A DNA stretch of 64,000 nucleotides, taken from contig CASERQ010000001.1 in the NCBI GenBank assembly GCA_949290395.1, positions 1-64,000 of the forward strand, in the 5' to 3' direction. The stretch comes from an uncultured bacterium. Its GTDB lineage: Bacteria; Bacillota_I; Bacilli_A; RFN20; CAG-826. The translations under genes and the position numbers were made by a program. Shown here piece after piece: positions 36,478 to 44,431 of the stretch. The notes under the pieces were generated by a model. It was not told the DNA's origin, ran no database searches, and saw nothing but the letters and a program-made list of their open reading frames with translations. Each line of letters starts with the position of its first letter. The first letter of the stretch is position 1.

Positions 36478-37809
36478 TTATCTTCTTTCTAATAAAGCAA
36501 CTGTTTCTACATGAAATGTTCTTGGAAACATATCAACAAAATCTACTGATTTAACTTGATAGTAATCAGATAAAATTTTAATATCGCGACTGAATGTACC
36601 AACGTCGCAAGAAATATAAACGACCTTTTTAACTTTACTTTTAATGAGTGAATCAATAAATTTTTGATCTAACCCTTTTCTAGGTGGATCAACAAAAACA
36701 CAATCAAGTTTCTTATCTATGATATATTCACTTGCGTCTTTACATAAGAATTCTGCGTTTTTTATATTATTTATTTTTGCATTTTCTTTAGCGTCAATAA
36801 TGGCTTCTTTAACTATTTCAACGCCATGAACTTCTTTAACTTCTTTACTAGCAATTAACCCAATAGTTCCAATCCCACAATAAGCATCAAGCACTACATC
36901 ATCTTTTGAAAGGTTAGCTTTTTTAATTGCTAAAGAATATAAAACTTCACATTGGTCATGGTTTACTTGATAAAATGACTTGCTACTAATTTTGAATTTA
37001 ACTCCAAGTAATTCGTCATAAATATAGCCTTTTCCATAAGCAACTTCTTCCTTATTTCCTAAAATGACATTAGTTTTGCGAGGGTTTTCATTGAAAACTA
37101 CAGTTGAAACACTTGGATTTTGTTTAATAAACTCTTTAACGAAGTTTCTTTTTGAAGGAAATCTTAAAGAGGTTACAATGAAAACAACCATCACTTCCTT
37201 GCTTACTTTTCCAACTCTAATAAGTACGTGTCTTATTAAACCTTTTTGTGTGTCTTCGTTATAAGCATTAATCTTAAAAGAAAGCATTAAGTCTTTTATT
37301 GACTTAAGGATATCAACGTGGACTTCATCTTCAATCACACACTCCTTAATTGGTACAATTTCATGGCTCTTAAACTTATAGAAACCATAAACTAAACGAT
37401 TTTGTTTATCATAACCAAAGGGAATTTGGATTTTATTTCTATAATAATATGGTTCTTCCATTCCATAGATATTAGCGCCTTTAATTTCATATTTGGCAAT
37501 TGACTTTATAGTATTGATAGCTACTTTTTTCTTGTATTCTAATTCTTTCTTATAGTCTAAATTTTGAAAACAACATCCTCCACAAGAAGTAGCACAAGGA
37601 CATTTTGGATTAATCCTAAATTCAGAGAACTTTAAGATTTTAGAAATTTTAGCAACATCAAAATCTTTCTTTCGATATAAAACTTTTACTTCAGCCTCTT
37701 CTCCAATCAAAAGAGAAGGAACAAAATAAGTCCTTCCTTTAGCATCTTTTGCTAATCCTTGTCCGTCGAAGGTAAAGTCGACACACTTAACTTTAACAAT
37801 ATTTTCCAT
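36478..37809 (-). CDS. 23S rRNA (uracil-C5) methyltransferase, RlmD/RlmCD-like
   Basis: A 443-residue RNA m5U methyltransferase. An N-terminal TRAM domain (residues 1-60) is followed by an iron-sulfur Cys cluster (CPCATSCGGCC, ~70-80), the SAM motif LDAYCGIGTIGL, FVDPPRKGLD and the catalytic Cys in VVYISCDVGTFSRD, ending FPRTFHVETVALL. The usual SCNP is SCDV here. Target could be U747 and/or U1939. No Shine-Dalgarno; TATAAT at 37820-37825 is ten bases before the ATG. Confidence 0.92.
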   Translation of the reverse strand: MENIVKVKCVDFTFDGQGLAKDAKGRTYFVPSLLIGEEAEVKVLYRKKDFDVAKISKILKFSEFRINPKCPCATSCGGCCFQNLDYKKELEYKKKVAINTIKSIAKYEIKGANIYGMEEPYYYRNKIQIPFGYDKQNRLVYGFYKFKSHEIVPIKECVIEDEVHVDILKSIKDLMLSFKINAYNEDTQKGLIRHVLIRVGKVSKEVMVVFIVTSLRFPSKRNFVKEFIKQNPSVSTVVFNENPRKTNVILGNKEEVAYGKGYIYDELLGVKFKISSKSFYQVNHDQCEVLYSLAIKKANLSKDDVVLDAYCGIGTIGLIASKEVKEVHGVEIVKEAIIDAKENAKINNIKNAEFLCKDASEYIIDKKLDCVFVDPPRKGLDQKFIDSLIKSKVKKVVYISCDVGTFSRDIKILSDYYQVKSVDFVDMFPRTFHVETVALLERR

Positions 37810-37828
37810 TTGCTTGTTAATTATATAA

Positions 37829-37856
37829 AAAATCAGGTTAGAGCAAAACCTGATTA
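37829..37856 (-). terminator. Terminator overlapping the stop codon of the 101-residue protein gene
   Basis: AATCAGGTT and AACCTGATT form a 9-bp perfect stem with a seven-base loop, then TTTTTTA on the minus strand. The first arm encodes the last codons of the gene at 37838-38143. Confidence 0.8.
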
Positions 37857-38143
37857 ATCAATTTTTCTTCACCAATTAAAGAAATAAACTTTTGAGAACT
37901 CATTTCTTCTTTTTCATAGATTAGTTTTGTTACAACTAAGAATCCATTATTAACTTTAATTATTAGATTGTAGTTGAATAAGGACTGAATTCCACCATTA
38001 GGTAGATATTGTAAGGTAATTGGTCCTACATAACGATCAAACTCTAAAAATTCGATACGGTCATCATTAAAATAACAGTATCTAATACTTTTATCTTCGA
38101 AATCAAAATCAATATCAAAGTTTATTCTTTTTGCTTCTTCCAT
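37838..38143 (-). CDS. Small protein of unknown function
   Basis: A 101-residue soluble, acidic protein, probably beta-rich (alternating strands such as DDRIEFLEFDRYVGPITLQYLP and YNLIIKVNNGFLVVTKLIYE). No signal peptide, membrane helix or family recognised. No Shine-Dalgarno is seen; TAAATT-type -10 sequence lies a few bases before the ATG. It ends inside its own terminator. Confidence 0.55.
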   Translation of the reverse strand: MEEAKRINFDIDFDFEDKSIRYCYFNDDRIEFLEFDRYVGPITLQYLPNGGIQSLFNYNLIIKVNNGFLVVTKLIYEKEEMSSQKFISLIGEEKLINQVLL

Positions 38144-38264
38144 ATCTATAATTTATTTTAAAACAAAACTAAAAAGTGAAAAGATTTTTTTATAAATTTT
38201 TTATTAGCAATTGTTGTAATAGTGAAGGCGTTATTTTCTTCCTCATCTTTCGCCTCAAAAGAAA

Positions 38265-38380
38265 ACCCACCCCGAGAGCAATAAGAGTGGGCTAAATTAG
38301 TAGCCAGAAAGGAGGTATATAATAAAAACAACTACTAATTTAAGAAATAAAATTATAAGTTTTATTTCGTATATACCTTA
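38265..38380. ncRNA. Structured RNA candidate with orphan, sequestered ribosome site
   Basis: This 320-base gap (38144-38463) has no ORF of note but dense structure. CCCACCCC...GAGTGGG (38267-38290) reads as a terminator on the minus strand (GGGTGGGTTTTC). AAATTAGTAG (38294-38303) pairs with CTACTAATTT (38332-38341). AGGTATATA (38313-38321), which includes half of a perfect AAAGGAGG, pairs with TATATACCT (38370-38378). GAAATAAAA (38344-38352) pairs with TTTTATTTC (38360-38368). The second and first pairings cross, so they form a pseudoknot or exclude each other. No ATG/GTG/TTG follows the ribosome site at a usable distance. It could be a regulatory RNA or a decayed type I toxin-antitoxin locus. 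Confidence 0.45.
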
Positions 38381-38463
38381 ATGTTAAACCATTTTTCTTT
38401 TTTTACAAGAAAATAAAGTTAACTAAGGTTTTGGTTTCTAGTGTTTAAAAACTAGAAATTTTG

Positions 38464-39834
38464 CTAAAAAATACCTAGGAAAATTTCAGTTATAAATCTT
38501 TTAAACGAACTGTAAGGTGGATATTTTACTTTTAATTCTCTTTTAGATTGAACCAAAATACTTTTTTGATGAGTAAAAGTTTCTATTCCAAATTTACCAT
38601 GATAGTGTCCAGTTCCACTAGCACCTACTCCACCAAAAGGAAAACCATCGATGGTAAAATGCATAATCGTATTATTGACACATCCGCCACCAAAACTTAA
38701 ACTTGTCATCACTCTATCTGCTTTTTTCTTATCTTTACCAAAATAATAAAGAGCAAGAGATTTATCTTTTGTTTTTAAGAGTTTTATAACGTCATTTAAA
38801 TTGTCAAATTCCACAATAGGAAGTACTGGTCCAAAGATTTCTTCTTGCATTACTTTTTCATCAAAAGTACTTTCTAGAAGTATAGGACTAATTAGTTTTC
38901 CAAACTTAAAATATTTGTTTAACACCTTATCTACGTTTATATAAGAAGAGATTCTTTCCGCTTGTTTTTCGTTAATTAAAAAAGGAAATTTATCAGAAAT
39001 TTGACCTTTTTTAATATAAAATTTTTCAATCCGTTTTATACACTCTTTAACAAATTTTTCTTTTATTTTTTTGTTAACTAAAACGTAGTCTGGGGCGATA
39101 CAAGTTTGCCCGGCATTGAGAAATTTTCCCCAAACAATTCTTTTGGCAGCCAATTTAATGTTTGCGTCTTCCTCTACTATAGCAGGAGATTTTCCACCAA
39201 GTTCAAGAGTAACAGGAGTTAGAAATTTGCTGGCTTTTTCCATTACTAATTTTCCTACATTCTTTGATCCAGTGAAAAATATGTGATCGTATTGAACATC
39301 AAACAAAGAATCAGTTTCATTTCGATCTTGATAAACTGTACTAAGAACTTCTTTAGGAACAACCTCGATAATTTTCTCAATAACTTTATTAACGTTAGGA
39401 GTATTGTTTGATAATTTTAACAGTACACAATTTCCAGAAAATAAAGCGGAAATTGCCGGGATTAATGATAAATTTAAGGGGTAATTCCAAGGAGAAACAA
39501 CTAAAACGACACCATATGGTTCTTTAAGTATGTAGCCTCTTGATCCGTAATTTATAAATCCTGTCTTTACTTTCTTTGGAGCGAGATAATACCATCCCTT
39601 TTTAATTAAAAAATTGCATTCATTAATTACTTGACCAAGTTCTGTAGAAGCGACCTCATAAGCTGATTTATTAAAATCAGCCTTAAAGGCATTATAAAAA
39701 TCTCTTTTGTAGGCAATTAAATTTCTTTTAATCGCTTTTACCCATTTTAGTCTTTCTTCAAAGTTTTTTGTCTTCCCAGACAAAAAATAATTTCTTTTAG
39801 CTGCGACTATTTTATTAATTAAAGATATTTCCAT
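38464..39834 (-). CDS. Aldehyde dehydrogenase (class 3 type)
   Basis: A 456-residue NAD(P)-linked aldehyde dehydrogenase. The catalytic Glu211 lies in ELGGKSP and Cys245 in NAGQTCIAPD. The end (GGVGASGTGHYHGKFGIETFTHQKS and a hydrophobic tail) is typical of class 3, fatty-aldehyde type enzymes, and the last helix may touch the membrane. Its ATG overlaps the metG stop by one base, so it is co-translated with metG. Confidence 0.93.
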   Translation of the reverse strand: MEISLINKIVAAKRNYFLSGKTKNFEERLKWVKAIKRNLIAYKRDFYNAFKADFNKSAYEVASTELGQVINECNFLIKKGWYYLAPKKVKTGFINYGSRGYILKEPYGVVLVVSPWNYPLNLSLIPAISALFSGNCVLLKLSNNTPNVNKVIEKIIEVVPKEVLSTVYQDRNETDSLFDVQYDHIFFTGSKNVGKLVMEKASKFLTPVTLELGGKSPAIVEEDANIKLAAKRIVWGKFLNAGQTCIAPDYVLVNKKIKEKFVKECIKRIEKFYIKKGQISDKFPFLINEKQAERISSYINVDKVLNKYFKFGKLISPILLESTFDEKVMQEEIFGPVLPIVEFDNLNDVIKLLKTKDKSLALYYFGKDKKKADRVMTSLSFGGGCVNNTIMHFTIDGFPFGGVGASGTGHYHGKFGIETFTHQKSILVQSKRELKVKYPPYSSFKRFITEIFLGIF

Positions 39835-41426
39835 TATTTATTATTGCCCATTAATCCTTTAACGTATTCAACTTCTTTTGCAACATCTAATCTTGGGAAT
39901 AATATTTCTGTTTTATTCACTTTATGATTATTCAGAACATTGAAATTTTTAAGATTGTCGTAATCATATTCTTCTTTTGTCAAACCTAATGCATTAAAAA
40001 TAATTGGTGATTTTTCTACTAAAACTGGTTCTAACAATTTGGTGCCTACAAAAATGACATAAGCAAGATGACTCATGACACTTTCTAAATTCTTTTTCTT
40101 AGTTTCATCTTTAGCTAATGTCCAAGGTGCAGTTTCCTCAATATATTTATTAGCTCTTCCAAGAAGGTTCATTACATCAATGAAAGCTTCTGTAATGTGT
40201 AAGTCATCAAGTTTATTTTCGTATTGAAAAATCGTTTCTAAAACCATATCTTCAATTTCTTTATCTTGTGGATTAACTCCTTTTTCAAAATTAGGAACAA
40301 CTCCATCAAAATATTTTTGAATCATCGAAATGGTTCTGCTAACTAAATTACCAATATTATTAGCTAAATCAACATTTACTCTATCTACAAATTGTTCAGG
40401 GGTGAATTGTCCGTCTTGTCCAAAAACAACTTCTCTTACAAGGTAATATCTAATTGCATCAACACCATATCTTTCAATAAGTGGGTATGGTGAAACAACG
40501 TTCCCTTTTGACTTAGACATTTTGCCATCTTTCATCATTAAAAGTCCGTGGACAAAGACTCTATCTGGTAATCTAAGGCCTAAAGCTTTTAAAAATTCAG
40601 GCCAATAAATTGTGTGAAAACGAGTAATATCTGCGCCAATCACGTGTATAATTTCACTTTCTTCACTCTTCCAGAATTTTTGATAGAGTTCGTCGTGATC
40701 TGCTCCGTATCCTAATGCGCTTAAATAGTTGCATAAGGCGTCAAGCCAAACATATGCTACGTGTTTATTGTTTTCTCTAATTTGGACACCCCATGAAAAA
40801 GATGTTCTACTTACACACAAATCATCTAAACCAGGTTTGATAAAAGTATTAAGCATTTCATTTTTTCTGTTAATAGGAGTAATAACTTTATCATTATCGT
40901 ACCACTTTAAAAGTTCAGGAAGATACTTTTGAGTTTTAAAGAAATAACTTTCTTCAGTGGCTTTCTCTACTGGTCTTCCACAATCAGGACATAAATGATT
41001 TTCACCAACTTGAGTTTCGGTCCAGAAAGATTCACAAGGTGTGCAGTACCAGCCTTCATATTTTCCAAGATATATATCATCATTTTCTAACATCTTAGAA
41101 AAAATATTTTGAACTGTTGTTATATGTCTTTCTTGAGTTGTACGAATAAAATCATCATTGGAAATTTTCATTGCACTCCAAAGTTTAGTAAAAACATTTG
41201 TAATGTTATCAACATATTCTTGTGGGGTAAGTCCTGCTTTTTCAGCATTTTTTTCAATTTTTAATCCGTGTTCATCGGTACCAGTTAAAAAATAACACTC
41301 AAAGTGTCTCATTCTTTTATATCTAGCAAATACATCGCATAATGTTGTGCAATAAGCGTGTCCGATATGAGGGTTCCCGCTTGGATAATAAATTGGAGTT
41401 GTAATGTAAAATCTCTTTTTAAGCAT
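39834..41426 (-). CDS. metG: Methionyl-tRNA synthetase
   Basis: A 530-residue class I synthetase. It has the HIGH motif (NPHIGHAY, ~18-25), a zinc finger with Cys pairs CTPC and CPDC (~127-145) and KMSKSKGN (~300). It lacks the C-terminal tRNA-binding (EMAP-like) domain of the longer forms, which is normal for many small-genome Firmicutes. AAGGAG precedes the ATG but lies within a folded leader (41431-41509). No T-box is present. Confidence 0.97.
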   Translation of the reverse strand: MLKKRFYITTPIYYPSGNPHIGHAYCTTLCDVFARYKRMRHFECYFLTGTDEHGLKIEKNAEKAGLTPQEYVDNITNVFTKLWSAMKISNDDFIRTTQERHITTVQNIFSKMLENDDIYLGKYEGWYCTPCESFWTETQVGENHLCPDCGRPVEKATEESYFFKTQKYLPELLKWYDNDKVITPINRKNEMLNTFIKPGLDDLCVSRTSFSWGVQIRENNKHVAYVWLDALCNYLSALGYGADHDELYQKFWKSEESEIIHVIGADITRFHTIYWPEFLKALGLRLPDRVFVHGLLMMKDGKMSKSKGNVVSPYPLIERYGVDAIRYYLVREVVFGQDGQFTPEQFVDRVNVDLANNIGNLVSRTISMIQKYFDGVVPNFEKGVNPQDKEIEDMVLETIFQYENKLDDLHITEAFIDVMNLLGRANKYIEETAPWTLAKDETKKKNLESVMSHLAYVIFVGTKLLEPVLVEKSPIIFNALGLTKEEYDYDNLKNFNVLNNHKVNKTEILFPRLDVAKEVEYVKGLMGNNK

Positions 41427-41430
41427 AAAA

Positions 41431-41509
41431 AATCTCCTTAGCCATAATATTTTAAACTAATATTATTTTTTTATCATCTATTCTAAATGATAAAAAAGCC
41501 AAGGAGATT
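41431..41509 (-). promoter_or_regulatory. metG leader: three-way junction RNA that buries the ribosome site
   Basis: On the minus strand, P1 pairs AATCTCCTTGGC (41509-41498) with GCTAAGGAGATT (41442-41431), 12 bp with one G-U, and contains the AAGGAG of metG. Inside lie P2, an 11-bp stem (41497-41487 with 41477-41467), and P3, a 7-bp stem (41465-41459 with 41451-41445). Only three bases are left unpaired at the junction. This is a riboswitch-like layout. A possible extended -10 (TGCTATTAA, ~41508-41515) would start a transcript lacking part of the 5' arm of P1. Confidence 0.55.
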
Positions 41510-41521
41510 AATAGCAAACAA

Positions 41522-41546
41522 AAAGAAAACCTTGCAATCGCAAGGC
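41522..41546 (-). terminator. Terminator of rpmE
   Basis: CCTTGC and GCAAGG form a stem with a four-base loop, followed on the minus strand by TTTTCTTTTT. Confidence 0.8.
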
Positions 41547-41554
41547 TCTTTAAC

Positions 41555-41761
41555 TTACTTTGTTCTGTTGTATTTTTTATTAAATCTATCAACTCTACCA
41601 TCTGCTTGAGTAAATCTTTGTTTACCTGTGTAGAATGGGTGACAATTTGAACAAGTATCAACTCTGATTTCGTCTAATGTTGATTCTGTTTCGAATGTGT
41701 TACCACAAGAGATACATGTAACTTTACATGTGTGATAGTTTGGATGAATTCCGTCTTTCAT
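41555..41761 (-). CDS. rpmE: 50S ribosomal protein L31 (zinc type)
   Basis: A 68-residue L31. It keeps the two zinc Cys pairs (CKVTCISC and CSNC) and [10 protein letters not shown], so it is the C+ form. AAGGAG precedes the ATG. A hairpin lies directly upstream and a terminator directly downstream, so it is a single-gene unit. Confidence 0.96.
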   Translation of the reverse strand: MKDGIHPNYHTCKVTCISCGNTFETESTLDEIRVDTCSNCHPFYTGKQRFTQADGRVDRFNKKYNRTK

Positions 41762-41778
41762 AAATATACTCCTTCCGC

Positions 41779-41800
41779 CTTAAGATTCGTGCGATCTTAA
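41779..41800 (-). promoter_or_regulatory. Hairpin in the rpmE leader, possible ribosomal protein leader
   Basis: TTAAGAT and ATCTTAA form a 7-bp stem with the loop cgcacga (minus strand), ending about 13 bases before the ribosome site. L31 leaders are known in several phyla; membership in that class here is inference. Confidence 0.35.
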
Positions 41801-41876
41801 AGAAAGCTTCTTGATTAATTTCAAGCAAGTTATTCTACCAATTTAAATCTTGTAAAGTAAAGGATTTTTTGTTTGC

Positions 41877-42911
41877 TTAATGTTTATTGGGATACTTTCT
41901 ATAAATTCTATAATAGTAATCTTCCCATAACTTTTTAACGTGTTCTTCGCTATAGAAATTTTTGATTTCGACACTATATTGTCTTACTTCTTCTTTAAAG
42001 TTTTCATCGTCTTTTAATTTTCTTATAAGTGATGAAAACTCTTCGTTATCTTTTCCAACAAGATACCTTGACAAGAATATATCTTTATATAAATCTAAAT
42101 CTCTTACAAGGAATGGCTTTTCTACATTAATGCATTCTAACAAAGTCATTGGGAATAATTCTTGATAGGAAGGCAAGAAAAGCATATCGCACATATTAAA
42201 TATTTCATTCATTCTTGCTCTAGGAATAATTCCTAAAAATTTCATATTAGCTGGTGGATTATCCATTACCGCTTTAATTTCGTTATATCCAGATGTAATT
42301 TTTCCAAATGAGAAGCCACCTGCCCACACAAAATAGATATCAGGATTTTTCTTTGCAACTTCAACAAAATCTAAAATTCCTTTTCTTGTTTGTGTTTGCC
42401 CAACACCAAGAACAATAAATTTATCTTTTGGAATTTTAAATTCATCTTTTATTGAATCAATTTTTACGTTGTTTAATAAATGCCATTTTTCACTGCTTAC
42501 AAAGTTTGGTATATAAGTAATTTTATCTTTAGGAATGCCAATCTTTTCTAAATCTTTAATGTAATAAGGGTTAACAACTATAACTTCATCAGCTTTTTTA
42601 TAAAACTTTAAAACATACCAAGAATAAGGTCCAAACATCCAACCTGGCATTTTTAAACTACCATCATTTTTATCAGGAATAAAATGAACATAAGCTACAT
42701 TAATTTTCTTTTTCTTGAATTTAAAAAAGAAATTTGGATTTACCGTATGAAAATGATTGATGTCATATTTTTTTGGATTTCTTCCGTTAATTGATATTAC
42801 TAAAGAGTCGATTTTTTTAACAAGATCTACCTGTTCGAAAAAGTTTGCGCCAACTCCTTGCCCTTCAATTTTAAGTCCGCCAGCATACATATTTACTTTT
42901 AATTTTTTCAT
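41877..42911 (-). CDS. Glycosyltransferase family 4 protein, possibly glycolipid synthase
   Basis: A 344-residue GT-B enzyme. The N-terminal GGLKIEGQGVGANFFEQVDLV is like that of membrane glycolipid transferases (A. laidlawii DGS/CpoA group, from memory). The C-terminal half has the nucleotide-sugar site: VGQTQTRKGILDFVEVA, MCDMLFLPSYQELFPMTLLEC (the E-x7-E region). Probable role: adding a second sugar to glycosyl-diacylglycerol at the membrane. The GT4 family is fairly sure; the substrate is inference. Confidence 0.82.
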   Translation of the reverse strand: MKKLKVNMYAGGLKIEGQGVGANFFEQVDLVKKIDSLVISINGRNPKKYDINHFHTVNPNFFFKFKKKKINVAYVHFIPDKNDGSLKMPGWMFGPYSWYVLKFYKKADEVIVVNPYYIKDLEKIGIPKDKITYIPNFVSSEKWHLLNNVKIDSIKDEFKIPKDKFIVLGVGQTQTRKGILDFVEVAKKNPDIYFVWAGGFSFGKITSGYNEIKAVMDNPPANMKFLGIIPRARMNEIFNMCDMLFLPSYQELFPMTLLECINVEKPFLVRDLDLYKDIFLSRYLVGKDNEEFSSLIRKLKDDENFKEEVRQYSVEIKNFYSEEHVKKLWEDYYYRIYRKYPNKH

Positions 42912-43024
42912 ATCCCAATTCCTGCCTTTATTGAATTAAGTATTTAATTACTTTAAATAGTTTATCAATTTTTTTGCTATTTTTTACATCTATATTAAAA
43001 TATTTCCATTGGAGGTTAAAAATA

Positions 43025-44431
43025 ATGCTTAATAAAAGTTTAGCACTAGAAGTAATCAACGTTGCTTCTTCAACTGGGGCTGATTTTGTTGAAATATTTA
43101 ACGAAGAAACTGAACGCCGCGTATACTCCCTTGAAGGGCTTAATGTTGATGCTACTTCTATAACAAATACTAGTGGAATTGGTTTAAGACTTCTCAAAGG
43201 TACAAGAAGTGTTTATGGTTCAACTAGTGATAAATCAAGAAAAAGTTTGATTAACTTAGCTAAGACATTATCAAAATCATTTGAAGGAGAAAGAGAACTT
43301 CCTGAGCTAAATGGTTTTGATAACATTAAAGTTAAAAAAATCCACTCTAAAAGTGCACCAATCTCAACTGTAAACTCTGCAGAAATCGTATCTTTATTGA
43401 AAAAAACAGCAAATATTGTTTTATCTTACGATAAGAGAATTGTTCGTGTAATCACTTCCTTTTTATTAACAATAAATAGAGTTGAAATATTTAATTCTAA
43501 TGGAAAACATTGGGTAGACAACAAAGAGTATGGAAGACTTGCTCTTCAATCTATTGCTAGTGAAAACGGAAAAATTGAAACTCGTTTTGATGGTCCTGGT
43601 TCACAAGGTGGATGGGAGTATTTTACCAAAACAATCAATCTAGAAGAAATCGCAAAAAATAATGCTAAAAAAGTTATCTTAATGCTTGGTGCTAAAGAAT
43701 GTCCAAGTGGCAAATTCCCTGTTATTATCGGAAACGGGTGGGGAGGCGTTATTTTCCATGAAGCTTGTGGTCACCAATTAGAAGCATCTTCTGTAGCAAA
43801 AGGTTTAAGTGTCTTCTCAAACATGAAAGGACAACAAATTGCTAATACCTGTGTTAGCGCATATGATGATGGTTCTATTCCTAATGAATGGGGTTCCAAC
43901 AATTTAGATGATGAAGGAAACATTCCACAAAAGAACGAATTGATAAAAGATGGCATTTTGACAGGCTATTTAATTGATTCCTTTAACGGAAGGAGAATGA
44001 ATGAACCTGGAAATGGTGCATGTAGAAGACAATCATATAAATACGAACCAACTTCAAGAATGAGTAACACATACATTGCTCCAGGAAAATTTACTGAAGA
44101 CGAAATAATTAAAGCTACAAAGCTTGGATTATATGCTGTTTCATTTAATGGTGGCTCAGTTGATCCTTCAACGGGTGATTTTAATTTTGGATGTTCGGAA
44201 GCTTATATTATTAAAGACGGCAAAATCCTTGAGCCAGTTAGAGGAGCTACTCTTGTTGGCAACGCTAGAGAAATTTTAAAACACATTGATATGGTTGGTA
44301 ATAATCTAGCTTTTGGTCAAGGAATGTGTGGCGCTTCAAGCGGTTCAATTCCAGTAAACGTTGGTCAACCAACTATTCGTATCGATGAAATTGTTGTTGG
44401 TGGAAGAGGAGGTTCCATAAATGATTTTTAA
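43025..44431 (+). CDS. tldD: TldD-like metalloprotease subunit
   Basis: A 468-residue TldD family protein, with the metal-binding HEACGH at 245-250 and the TldD C-terminal segment (GGSVDPSTGDFNFGCSEAY). TldD pairs with TldE to form a zinc protease that trims unfolded peptides and modified peptide precursors. I start it at 43025, just after GGAGG, rather than at an upstream ATG (42974) that has no ribosome site. tldE overlaps it by 11 bases. No peptide precursor or modification enzyme is adjacent. Confidence 0.93.
   Translation: MLNKSLALEVINVASSTGADFVEIFNEETERRVYSLEGLNVDATSITNTSGIGLRLLKGTRSVYGSTSDKSRKSLINLAKTLSKSFEGERELPELNGFDNIKVKKIHSKSAPISTVNSAEIVSLLKKTANIVLSYDKRIVRVITSFLLTINRVEIFNSNGKHWVDNKEYGRLALQSIASENGKIETRFDGPGSQGGWEYFTKTINLEEIAKNNAKKVILMLGAKECPSGKFPVIIGNGWGGVIFHEACGHQLEASSVAKGLSVFSNMKGQQIANTCVSAYDDGSIPNEWGSNNLDDEGNIPQKNELIKDGILTGYLIDSFNGRRMNEPGNGACRRQSYKYEPTSRMSNTYIAPGKFTEDEIIKATKLGLYAVSFNGGSVDPSTGDFNFGCSEAYIIKDGKILEPVRGATLVGNAREILKHIDMVGNNLAFGQGMCGASSGSIPVNVGQPTIRIDEIVVGGRGGSINDF

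Noticed and set aside
42974-43024. Longer TldD start at 42974
   Set aside because: The added residues are not family-like and GGAGG lies directly before the ATG at 43025.
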